Shown piece after piece: positions 11,908 to 20,404 of a DNA stretch of 64,000 nucleotides. This DNA comes from Eukaryota sp. TZLM1-RC (Eukaryota; Metamonada: BaSk clade), in the NCBI GenBank assembly GCA_040285825.1, contig JAUPSS010000004.1, forward strand, positions 5,587,658 through 5,651,657, in the 5' to 3' direction. The notes beneath the pieces are model-generated. The model saw nothing but the letters and a program-made list of their open reading frames with translations, was not told the origin of the DNA and made no database searches. Within the stretch, counting starts at the first letter, position 1. The number at the start of each line of letters is the position of its first letter. The translations under genes and the position numbers were made by a program.

Positions 11908-12172
11908 TTTTGATATTTGGTTGCCTGACAATTATTGTTTTTAATTCTCTGATTATTTTAGGCAGTGGTGTTTCAATGCGACATCACAATTTTAAAGAAT
12001 TACAAATGTATTTTAATCTAGTTTTGTAACAACAGAATCATTTCTGACATTAATTCAAATATGAGTTTTTATTAATGGAATCTGATGATTCAAAAGAAAG
12101 TCAAGATTTTAATAAATTTTGTTAAGTTTGTGATCATTTAATGTTTACATTTGCAACTATCGGTTTACTATT

Positions 12173-12291
12173 GGATGCGGCCATACTTGGTCTATAGCAC
12201 CGGATCCCATTCCGAATTCCGAAGTTAAGCGGCCACAGGCCTGGTCAGTAGTTGGGTGGGAGACCACCAGCGAACACTGGGTGCTGCATCC
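12173..12291 (+). rRNA. 5S rRNA copy 26
   Basis: Reference haplotype. Confidence 0.96.
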
Positions 12292-12556
12292 TTTTGATAT
12301 TTGGTTGCCTGACAATTATTGTTTTTAATTCTCTGATTATTTTAGGCAGTGGTGTTTCAATGCGACATCACATTTTTAAAGAATTACAAATGTATTTTAA
12401 TCTAGTTTTGTAACAACAGAATCATTTCTGACATTAATTCAAATATGAGTTTTTATTAATGGAATCTAATGATTCAAAAGAAAGTCAAGATTTAAATAAA
12501 TTTTGTGAAGTTTGTGATCATTTAATGTTTACATTTGCAACTATCGGTTTACTATT

Positions 12557-12675
12557 GGATGCGGCCATACTTGGTCTATAGCACCGGATCCCATTCCGAA
12601 TTCCGAAGTTAAGCGGCCACAGGCCTGGTCAGTAGTTGGGTGGGAGACCACCAGCGAACACTGGGTGCTGCATCC
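12557..12675 (+). rRNA. 5S rRNA copy 27
   Basis: Reference haplotype. Confidence 0.96.
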
Positions 12676-12940
12676 TTTTGATATTTGGTTGCCTGACAAT
12701 TATTGTTTTTAATTCTCTGCTTATTTTAGGCAGTGGTGCTTCAATGCGACATCACATTTTTAAAGAATTACAAATGTGTTTTAATCTAGTTTTGTAACAA
12801 CAGAATCATTTCTGACATTAATTCAAATATGAGTTTTTATTAATGGAATCTGATGATTCAACAGAAAGTCAAGATTTTAATAAATTTTGTTAAGTTTGTG
12901 ATCATTTAATGTTTACATTTGCAACTATCGGTTTACTATT

Positions 12941-13059
12941 GGATGCGGCCATACTTGGTCTATAGCACCGGATCCCATTCCGAATTCCGAAGTTAAGCAG
13001 CCACAGGCCTGGTCAGTAGTTGGGTGGGAGACCACCAGCGAACACTGGGTGCTGCATCC
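12941..13059 (+). rRNA. 5S rRNA copy 28
   Basis: Carries G59A at the end of the box A region (AAGCAGCC). Confidence 0.95.
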
Positions 13060-13324
13060 TTTTGATATTTGGTTGCCTGACAATTATTGTTTTTAATTCT
13101 CTGCTTATTTTAGGCAGTGGTGCTTCAATGCGACATCACATTTTTAAAGAATTACAAATGTATTTTAATCTAGTTTTGTAACAACAGAATCATTTCTGAC
13201 ATTAATTCAAATATGAGTTTTTATTAATGGAATCTAATGATTCAAAAGAAAGTCAAGATTTAAATAAATTTTGTGAAGTTTGTGATCATTTAATGTTTAC
13301 ATTTGCAACTATCGCGTTACTATT

Positions 13325-13424
13325 GGATGCGGCCATACTTGGTCTATAGCACCGGATCCCATTCCGAATTCCGAAGTTAAGCGGCCACAGGCCTGGTCAC
13401 CAGCGAACACTGGGTGCTGCATCC
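13325..13424 (+). pseudogene. 5S rRNA copy 29, internally deleted
   Basis: Only 100 nt long. Bases 76-94 of the 119-nt gene are gone, which removes the box C region and one side of the helix IV/loop E domain. Both ends and the T run remain. Such a gene is expected to lose TFIIIA binding and normal folding. Confidence 0.9.
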
Positions 13425-13689
13425 TTTTGATATTTGGTTGCCTGACAATTATTGTTTTTAATTCTCTGCTTATTTAAGGCAGCGGTGCTTCAATGCGACA
13501 TCACAATTTTAAAGAATTACAAATGTATTTTAATCTAATTTTGTAACAACAGAATCATTTCTGACATTAATTCAAATATGAGTTTTTATTAATGGAATCT
13601 GATGATTCAACAGAAAGTCAAGATTTTAATAAATTTTGTTAAGTTTGTGATCATTTAATGTTTACATTTGCAACTATCGGTTTACTATT

Positions 13690-13789
13690 GGATGCGGCCA
13701 TACTTGGTCTATAGCACCGGATCCCATTCCGAATTCCGAAGTTAAGCGGCCACAGGCCTGGTCACCAGCGAACACTGGGTGCTGCATCC
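13690..13789 (+). pseudogene. 5S rRNA copy 30, internally deleted
   Basis: Has exactly the same 19-nt deletion as the preceding unit, so the deleted unit has been duplicated or converted. Confidence 0.9.
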
Positions 13790-14054
13790 TTTTGATATTT
13801 GGTTGCCTGACAATTATTGTTTTTAATTCTCTGCTTATTTAAGGCAGCGGTGCTTCAATGCGACATCACAATTTTAAAGAATTACAAATGTATTTTAATC
13901 TAATTTTGTAACAACAGAATCATTTCTGACATTAATTCAAATATGAGTTTTTATTAATGGAATCTGATGATTCAACAGAAAGTCAAGATTTTAATAAATT
14001 TTGTTAAGTTTGTGATCATTTAATGTTTACATTTGCAACTATCGGTTTACTATT

Positions 14055-14173
14055 GGATGCGGCCATACTTGGTCTATAGCACCGGATCCCATTCCGAATT
14101 CCGAAGTTAAGCGGCCACAGGCCTGGTCAGTAGTTGGGTGGGAGACCACCAGCGAACACTGGGTGCTGCATCC
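14055..14173 (+). rRNA. 5S rRNA copy 31
   Basis: Reference haplotype. Confidence 0.96.
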
Positions 14174-14438
14174 TTTTGATATTTGGTTGCCTGACAATTA
14201 TTGTTTTTAATTCTCTGATTATTTTAGGCAGTGGTGCTTCAATGCGACATTACATTTTTAAAGAATTACAAATGTGTTTTAATCTAGTTTTGTAACAACA
14301 GAATCATTTTTGACATTAATTCAAATATGAGTTTTTATTAATGGAATCTAATGATTCAAAAGAAAGTCAAGATTTAAATAAATTTTGTGAAGTTTGTGAT
14401 CATTTAATGTTTACATTTGCAACTATCGGTTTACTATT

Positions 14439-14557
14439 GGATGCGGCCATACTTGGTCTATAGCACCAGATCCCATTCCGAATTCCGAAGATAAGCGGCC
14501 ACAGGCTTGGTCAGTAGTTGGGTGGGAGACCACCAGCGAACACTGGGTGCTGCATCC
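14439..14557 (+). rRNA. 5S rRNA copy 32 (variant haplotype)
   Basis: Carries G30A, T53A and C69T. Last complete gene of the array. Confidence 0.94.
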
Positions 14558-14822
14558 TTTTGATATTTGGTTGCCTGACAATTATTGTTTTTAATCATCT
14601 GCTTAGTTAAGGCAGCAATGCTTCAATGTGACATCATTTTTTTAAAGAATTACAAATGTATTATAATCTAATTTTGTAAAAACAGAATCATTTCTGACAT
14701 TAATTCAAATATGAGTTTTTATTAATGGAATCTAATGATTCAAAAGAAAGTCAAGATTTTAATAAATTTTGTGAAGTTTGTGATCATTTAATGTTTACAT
14801 TTGCAACTATCGGTTTACTATT

Positions 14823-14851
14823 GGATGCGGCCATACTTGGTCTATAGCACC
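14823..14851 (+). pseudogene. Truncated 5S rRNA copy 33
   Basis: Only the first 29 nt remain, up to TATAGCACC. Sequence then changes to unrelated single-copy DNA. This is the right edge of the array and a recombination breakpoint. Confidence 0.92.
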
Positions 14852-15226
14852 TGCTCATTAGACTTTAGAAGTTCATGTATATCAGCAGTAGGTTAGACTG
14901 GAACATCTTCTATGGAAGAAAGATGAGTAGAAAGAGGGTGAAGAGTGTGAAGTAGAGAGACAAGGTAATAATAAGTATTCAGATGTCTAGTTTCAAGACA
15001 AGAAGTGCAGCTGAAAGGGGTGACACAGCAGAAGTTGTTGGCACAGCTTGGGATGGACGATCTGCAATAGACTCGAGTTTAGACTCAAGAATAGCCAGCA
15101 GTGCCTCTACAGACTGTCTTTTGTTAGTCTATTTTAGGGATTCAATGTTTTATAGTCAATGTGTGAGCGCACTAAACGAAACCTATAATCGCTATAATAG
15201 AAAAGCCAACAGTTCCACAAAGATCC
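14852..15226. other. Single-copy stretch with no assignable gene
   Basis: These 375 bases match no repeat elsewhere in the window. An open frame starts with ATG at 14983 and runs to 15249; its first part is Ser/Ala-rich and not recognisable. It could be 5' untranslated sequence or an upstream exon of the gene fragment that follows. The window gives no way to decide. Confidence 0.4.
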
Positions 15227-15634
15227 ATGGCGAATTCAGATATAGTTGAACGAGGAGCAAAAGGTTCTTCGTCAAAGAGGGAAAGAAATGGTAAGAAAGA
15301 AACGGGTGTTGTGACTTCCCTTGGTAACGTGTTTGTACTGAATAAGGGAATTAAATTGTGAAACTTTACGAATTTTTTGAATCTACAAACACCCTTGATT
15401 AAATGAACAACTGCTTTGACTAACAACAATTTCATCAAATTTCACATCAGTTTACTATTTTTAGGAAAGAAAATGCTTAAAGCATGCCCAGTATCTATTA
15501 TAAATGTGTCTATTTATCAGTTTGTGCATGTTCCATTGTTTTGTGGATGTAAGGAGTTGAAAATACACCAAATTTTAAAAGTAGCTGAAACTGAGAAATC
15601 AATCATTTTTGATTGTCTGCACCTTCCGTTTTCA
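15227..15634 (+). CDS. Possible host gene fragment: two exons with a GT-AG intron
   Basis: A short reading frame begins at ATG 15227 (context ATCCATGG) and reaches a donor AATG/GTAAGA at 15291. An AG acceptor follows at 15461-15464 after ACTATTTTTAG. Joining 15227-15290 to 15465-15634 keeps the frame open for 78 codons, and a second donor-like GTAAGG starts at 15635. The predicted product is Ser/Lys-rich at first and then hydrophobic with three Cys (CACGC-type spacing is not evident; FCGCKEL is). I do not recognise it. Gypsy copy 2 begins 8 bp later, so the rest of the gene is displaced or lost. Phase agreement across the intron is the only support, and chance is possible in a fragment this short. 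Confidence 0.3.
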
Positions 15635-15642
15635 GTAAGGAC

Positions 15643-16912
15643 TACTGAAGACGGAGTAATTAATGTTTGGTGACGCTCTGCTTCTTCCCTTTTTTCTTGT
15701 AGACGAGTGTTTTTCATTTTAATGTCATCTAGTAAAGGGATATTAGTTTCAAATTTGGATAAATTTCCTAATATATTAGCAGGGTCTGTTCTTGGACTAA
15801 TCGAAGAACCGAACATCAGTTCGTAGGGGGTAAAACCAGTTTTTCTGCTTTTAGTAGAATTTATTAATAGTTGGGATATAGGTACATAAGTAGACCAATT
15901 TCCGTAGTCATTAAAATCTATTAATAGTTTCCTTAAGTATTGAAGAACGTCTCTATGTTTACGTTCTACAAGTCCATTACTTTCTGAATAGTGGGGAATT
16001 GAGTTACTCATCTCAATCGCTAATCTATTACACACTATTTTGAAAGTCTCATTGGCGACCTCAGGTCCATTATCGCTATGAATTAACATAGGTATGCCAA
16101 AAATTGCGCAAACGTTCCAAATCAAAGCATCTGCGGTTTTTAAGGCATTGAGTTCTTTTAGAGGGACTAAAATTGTATATCCAGTAAAAGAGTCTACAAA
16201 AACTAATTGATATTTATTTCCTTCGTTGTCAGTGTTCAGAGGTCCAATTGTATCGACGTTTAATCTGGCGAATGGACGATCTGCCCATAGAGATCCTGTG
16301 GAAGGTGTTTTTGATCTTTTAACTGGAGCCGTTTTTTGACAAGTTGGGCAACTTTTGACATGATTTATGAGGTCCTTTCTCATATTAGGCCAGTAGAAGT
16401 CACTTTTGGATAGTTTGGGTAAACTATCGTTTTTGCTGGGGTGGCCAGATTGAACTAAACCATGTATTAATAATAGTGCCTGTTTTCTGAAGCTCTTTGG
16501 AATTAAAATTTTATTTTTATTATTTTTCCAAATTTGAGTATTTTCATCTAGAATTGCATTTTCAAATAAAGAGTCATTGTTGTTTTTGGCTACTTGTTGT
16601 TCAGATCTTATTTTAGAGAACCAAGAAGAAAAAATGGGTAAGTCTTGGTGTCTACTTAAAGATGAAATTGATGGGACATCTTCAAAGTCCGAATCAGAAT
16701 CATCGTCTAATGGAGGTATCTCGTAATTCGAAAGTAAAGTATCTGGTATATTTATACTACAAATAGAAGGAGTTTCCTCGTTTTGATCCAAATCAATATT
16801 CCTCGATAGCATATCTGCCCAATGGTTATTTTCACCAGGTTCATGGACTATATCAAAGTCGAATTCAGATAGTATCGGCAGTCATCTCTTTACAATTCTA
16901 TTTTTCTCTGGG
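15643..16912 (-). pseudogene. Gypsy copy 2 integrase, C-terminally truncated
   Basis: Read leftward, this piece holds the end of RNase H (HWADMLSRNI), the zinc module (HGLVQSGH ... CPTCQK), and the D,D-35-E core: LNVDTIGPL, IHSDNGPEV and SNGLVERKHRD. The second motif has Val where the other copies have Phe. The frame is open through 15517, but homology ends near 15643 with about 40 unrelated residues, so the chromodomain is missing. Unlike copies 3 and 4 it keeps Trp, not a stop codon, in the ALIWNVC stretch near 16120. Confidence 0.85.
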
Positions 16913-16916
16913 ACTG
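16913..16916. other. TSD of element B, left copy (ACTG)
   Basis: ACTG here and at 20070-20073 flank element B. Removing B and one ACTG restores a gypsy RNase H sequence collinear with copies 3 and 4 (their GGGGCTGTAGCCAGG equivalent). Confidence 0.85.
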
Positions 16917-17076
16917 TGATGATCTGTGGGGGTTAGACATTGAGTATACCTTAAATGTAGAGTAATTTATTACAAGGGAATGAGGATTTCCCTTAACTTA
17001 AGCGCATGGGCGCAATAATACAATAACTATGAATAAACTATAAATAAACTAATATAAATATTATCCAAGGCTAACA
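16917..17076 (-). repeat. 3' LTR of element B
   Basis: 160 bp, differing from the right LTR at a handful of positions (for example GCGCATGGGCGC versus CGCATAGACGC). The stop codon of the ORF at 17061 lies inside it. Confidence 0.88.
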
Positions 17077-19934
17077 CTGCCCTTTCTTCTTTTCGAGCGT
17101 CGAGGCCTGATAGGAGTTGGATTAACATTATTGTTAATTTTATCAGAACGACGTTTACGGCGTGAAGGACGAGAGCGAGTATTAGAAATAGACTTGGAGA
17201 ATTCTTTATAAGCAGAGGTGTTTTGAACAGTCGAAACCAGTTCAGTGGTAATATGATTGCCAGGCCATTGGACTTGACAGTAATCACCATCCTGACTGAG
17301 GACTTTCTGGATCACGTGCTCTTTTGCATCGCCAGCAGCAACCCAGGAGTAAAATTCATCATCTGCTGGTAAACTGGAATGCCAAGGTTGGAGGTGCTTC
17401 ACACTGGCTTTAACAACCATACCAGTACACAGATTCTTGATGTCAGCTGTGGAGGTAGAGGGTGTGTTAATAACTAAGAATGGCCCTTTGTAATTACCAT
17501 GTAACTTAGCAGTGGAAGACGAAGCTCGTTTGACCAATTGGCCAGGAGAGAAAGGGTTGGCTTTGATTTGGGCATCACGAGGAGGAGCCTTGGAAGCTTG
17601 ACGGAGCGCTGCTTCCTCCTGTTTCTTCTTCAATCTAGCAAATTTAGATTGAATGTCGTTGATATATGTTGACTCAGACGTTGAGCTTTCGAGGGTCTCT
17701 ATGATTTTGCCGGAGTCAGCTCTGGGGCGAAAATCTGAACCAAACATGAGCTCGTATGGAGAGTAACCTGTAATCGAACTCTTGGATGAGTTGATTAACA
17801 ATTGTACATAGGGTATGTACTCTGACCATGCATCGTAGGCGTTAAAATCTACGAGCAGCTTCCTCAAATTTTGCAAAATGTCACGGTGACGGCGTTCGAC
17901 TAAACCGTTGGACTGAGAAAAGTGAGGGACGGACTTTGAGACCTCTATGCCCAAAAATTCACATAGGGCGTCGAAGACAGCTTTTGAGAACTCAGGACCG
18001 TTGTCACTATGAACTATGAACGGGATCCCGAATATCGCACATACCTTCCATATGAGAGCGTCGGCAGTAAGGTTGGCGTTGAGTTCTTTGAGAGGGACAA
18101 TGATAGTGAACCTCGTGAAGCTATCCACAAATACAAAAATGTATCTGATTGATTCATCTTGTTGATCATTTTGAGACTCAATGCTCAAAGATGAGAAAAC
18201 AGTGTCTGTATCCACTGGGTCAGGATCAGAGGTTCTCAATTCTACTGGGTCATGACTGCTTGGATAGTAACTTTCCAAAATACCATCAATGTTAACCCAT
18301 AGAAGAGAACTTGAATTGGTGACACCAATGTTCTCTTGTACATTCAATAGGGCATCCCTTAGAGGCCTATTCCTTCTGTGCTCTGGACCAAAATATGACG
18401 CGCAATGGTCTGGTCTGCGGTCTTGAAGGTACAATCTCTGATAGTTCGTAGTGTAGGGGTACCACCATCCAGTCCTGAAGTCTCTGTTGATATAAATATC
18501 AAGAGAAGCATTGTATCCAGGGCTAAACCTGGGAAAAGGACATGGATTACACCGGTTGAGGAAGAGATTCAGCTCATCACCAGCGAAGATCCTCTGTACA
18601 CCTTCACGAAGAGTCCTGAACCCTCCAACAGTCTCCCGTTGAGGATAATTTGGAGGAGGGTCACAACGAACCGTGAGATTGTCTACTTCCTCCGTTGGGA
18701 AGTAGGGGCCTATTCTTCTGCGGATCCTAAAGCCGTGATCATTAACCACTTCTGGACCCCAAAATGGGGGTAAAGCAGCAATGAGTTCATTGGGAGGAAT
18801 CGATGCAGGATCTCCTTGCATTAACTCAATACCAGCATTGAGAACTAAGTTTTGAGCTTCAGTTCTCTGCTGAGTAGAGATGAAAGGAGAATCTGATTCC
18901 TGGGGCTGGCTTGGGGCTTGATAGGTGTTGAGCTGTGCAGCACTAAGCACCTGCCAAGCAGCAGGAACAGAAAAAACAACGTGACCTTGCTGAGGAGTCT
19001 GGCCAGAGGTTGGAGGGATATGAATTACTCCTCTAGTAGGAACTCCCGAAGGAGGAACAGGTGGAGTTGAATGGACTTCTGTAGGAGCTACCGTAGTAGG
19101 AGCAGAAGTATCAGGAAGACCTGCTACAGGAGCTTCTTGGGAAGGAGTAGTAGGATTAGGGTTACCAGCAGGGACTGCAGGAAGAGCTGGTTGTTGCGGT
19201 GGGCTGCTTTCCATTGGAACTTCCATAGAAGGAATGGAAGGAGCTCGTTGTCCTTCCTCAGGAACTTCCGAAGAAGGAGTCGAAGGGGCTTGTTGTCCTT
19301 CCTCAGGAACTTCCGAAGAAGGAGTGGAAGGGACGACAGGAGCGCAAACTATAGGTGAAGAGGGAGACTCCACCATCTTGAGCTTCAACAGCTCGGATAT
19401 CTTGTTGCTGGCCGAGTCAGGACCAGTCTGGTTGATATTATACTTCAGATATTCATCTAAAGTACTGAACTGTTCAGGACCTAAAAGGGAATCTTCAACC
19501 TCTCCTTCAGAACCAGGGGGAGGAGAAAGAGGTACAAAGTTTTCCACATTAGAGGGAGAAACAGGAAGACTGATAGGAACCACAGGAACATCCGTGGATG
19601 GAGTGGGACCTTGACCCGGAGGGTGAGAGGAAGTATCACTTCTCTCGCCACCAGAGGGTAGTTCTGTTCCCAACTGAGGAGTTTGGGAGGAAGAACTTGA
19701 AGCATTGGGTTGTGTGACAGAATCTCCAGAAGGAGGAGTCGACACAGGAGGAGGAGAAGCATTGCTTCCCTCGGACCCAGTTGTCAAGGGTTGTTCTGGT
19801 CCCGACTGAGGAGTTCGGGAGGAAGAACTCGAAAGGTGAGACGTAGGAGGATCAGTCCTAACAGTCTCGAAGGTGTCATTGGAACCACCCAAAGGTGATC
19901 CAATACGTATTGATGATCTGTGGGGGTTAGACAT
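17061..19934 (-). CDS. Element B polyprotein: Gag-like region fused to partial integrase and chromodomain
   Basis: The 957-residue ORF starts inside the 5' LTR and stops inside the 3' LTR. Residues 1 to about 350 are rich in Pro, Ser and Thr, with an imperfect 16-residue repeat (STPSSEVPEEGQ) near 200-235. Residues about 390-560 form a folded-looking segment of unknown type (DIYINRDFRTGWW, DRRPDHCASYFGPEHRR), presumably Gag. From about 598 the protein becomes integrase (IFVFVDSF, IVHSDNGPEF, SNGLVERRHRD), then a chromodomain-like stretch (KEHVIQKVL ... CQVQWPG) and a very basic tail. The integrase zinc module and first catalytic Asp are missing, so it cannot catalyse strand transfer alone. 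The chromodomain and basic tail could still direct targeting. The join keeps frame, which suggests a selected or recently formed deletion. Confidence 0.85.
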   Translation of the reverse strand: MSNPHRSSIRIGSPLGGSNDTFETVRTDPPTSHLSSSSSRTPQSGPEQPLTTGSEGSNASPPPVSTPPSGDSVTQPNASSSSSQTPQLGTELPSGGERSDTSSHPPGQGPTPSTDVPVVPISLPVSPSNVENFVPLSPPPGSEGEVEDSLLGPEQFSTLDEYLKYNINQTGPDSASNKISELLKLKMVESPSSPIVCAPVVPSTPSSEVPEEGQQAPSTPSSEVPEEGQRAPSIPSMEVPMESSPPQQPALPAVPAGNPNPTTPSQEAPVAGLPDTSAPTTVAPTEVHSTPPVPPSGVPTRGVIHIPPTSGQTPQQGHVVFSVPAAWQVLSAAQLNTYQAPSQPQESDSPFISTQQRTEAQNLVLNAGIELMQGDPASIPPNELIAALPPFWGPEVVNDHGFRIRRRIGPYFPTEEVDNLTVRCDPPPNYPQRETVGGFRTLREGVQRIFAGDELNLFLNRCNPCPFPRFSPGYNASLDIYINRDFRTGWWYPYTTNYQRLYLQDRRPDHCASYFGPEHRRNRPLRDALLNVQENIGVTNSSSLLWVNIDGILESYYPSSHDPVELRTSDPDPVDTDTVFSSLSIESQNDQQDESIRYIFVFVDSFTRFTIIVPLKELNANLTADALIWKVCAIFGIPFIVHSDNGPEFSKAVFDALCEFLGIEVSKSVPHFSQSNGLVERRHRDILQNLRKLLVDFNAYDAWSEYIPYVQLLINSSKSSITGYSPYELMFGSDFRPRADSGKIIETLESSTSESTYINDIQSKFARLKKKQEEAALRQASKAPPRDAQIKANPFSPGQLVKRASSSTAKLHGNYKGPFLVINTPSTSTADIKNLCTGMVVKASVKHLQPWHSSLPADDEFYSWVAAGDAKEHVIQKVLSQDGDYCQVQWPGNHITTELVSTVQNTSAYKEFSKSISNTRSRPSRRKRRSDKINNNVNPTPIRPRRSKRRKGSVSLG
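17077..17093 (-). promoter_or_regulatory. Polypurine tract of element B
   Basis: On the minus strand AAAAGAAGAAAGGGCAG abuts the 3' LTR. It also codes for the basic tail (KRRKG), so plus-strand priming and protein sequence overlap. Confidence 0.8.
19229..19336 (-). repeat. 48-bp tandem repeat in element B Gag
   Basis: Two close copies and a third degenerate copy of a 48-bp unit (CCTTCCTCAGGAACTTCCGA core) encode the Pro-rich repeats. Confidence 0.75.
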
Positions 19935-20069
19935 TGAGTATACCTTAAATGTAGAGTAATTTATTACAAGGGAATGAGGATTTCCCTTAACTTAACGCAT
20001 AGACGCAATAATACAATAACTATGAATAAACTATAAATAAACTATTATAAATATTATCCAAGGCTAACA
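19911..20069 (-). repeat. 5' LTR of element B
   Basis: 159 bp. The ATG of the ORF (19932-19934) is inside this LTR, 24 bp from its inner edge. The interior begins ATACGTATTGG on the minus strand, with no canonical TGG directly at the LTR edge. Confidence 0.88.
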
Positions 20070-20073
20070 ACTG
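20070..20073. other. TSD of element B, right copy (ACTG)
   Basis: Pairs with 16913-16916. Confidence 0.85.
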
Positions 20074-20404
20074 TGGTCAGGCATGCAATGTTTTTATGAT
20101 CTGTGAAAATTGTTAAATGTCTAGTTAACAAGTAGTTTTCTAAACAACTTTCAGTTAAAATCAAAAGTATTGCATATAATTCTTTTTGTAATGTGGACCA
20201 TTTTCTTTGTGTTTCTGTAAGTAATCTACTATAGAATGACAAAGGTTTTACTTTCCTTTTATTTAGCGGGGTTCCTGCAGGGGAGTAGGGTTCAACTTCT
20301 TGCCAAATTACGCCTCCTACTGCTACATCTGAAGCGTCAGTATTTATCAATATTCGCTTGCCCGGAGCCGGTAATTCAAGGGGCATGTGGTTTACTGTTA
20401 GCAT
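20074..20404 (-). pseudogene. Gypsy copy 2 RNase H fragment, cut by element B
   Basis: Encodes ELPAPGKRILINTDASDV through TIFTDHKNIACL, the first two thirds of RNase H. The protein then reads into element B's LTR and stops. Upstream it is joined directly to reverse transcriptase remnants by a deletion shared with copies 3 and 4. Confidence 0.85.

Larger units (their letters stand above)
2474..14851 (+). repeat. Tandem 5S rDNA array
   Basis: Thirty-two 5S genes and one truncated gene run head to tail on the plus strand with a period of 380-386 bp; two units are 365 bp because their gene carries a 19-nt deletion. Spacers of about 265 bp come in at least three types, told apart just after the gene (CTCTGCTTATTTAAAGCAG, CTCTGATTATTTTAGGCAG, ATCTGCTTAGTTAAGGCAG). 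Blocks of units are themselves repeated: units 6-7-8 recur as 9-10-11, and units 2-3 as 12-13. That pattern fits unequal exchange. No other gene is seen in the spacers. The array ends abruptly inside a 5S gene at 14851. Confidence 0.97.
16917..20069 (-). mobile_element. Complete non-autonomous LTR element B (3,153 bp)
   Basis: The element has two nearly identical LTRs (160 and 159 bp, TGATGATCTG...CTAACA on the plus strand), a 4-bp TSD and one long minus-strand ORF. It lacks protease, reverse transcriptase, RNase H and the first part of integrase, so it would need enzymes from a related full-length element. Its integrase fragment and chromodomain are related to those of the host gypsy but clearly diverged. 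The small LTR differences and intact ORF suggest a recent insertion. Confidence 0.88.

Noticed and set aside
2474-14851. CRISPR-like periodic array
   Set aside because: Repeats and spacers are both conserved and the 119-nt unit is a 5S rRNA gene; this is eukaryotic rDNA.
15172-15438. 88-codon minus-strand ORF
   Set aside because: It overlaps the better supported plus-strand exon model, has no recognisable motif and is a probable shadow.
19071-19898. Several Arg/Ser-rich plus-strand ORFs
   Set aside because: They are antisense to the Pro/Ser/Glu-rich repeats of element B Gag, which naturally give open Arg-rich complements.
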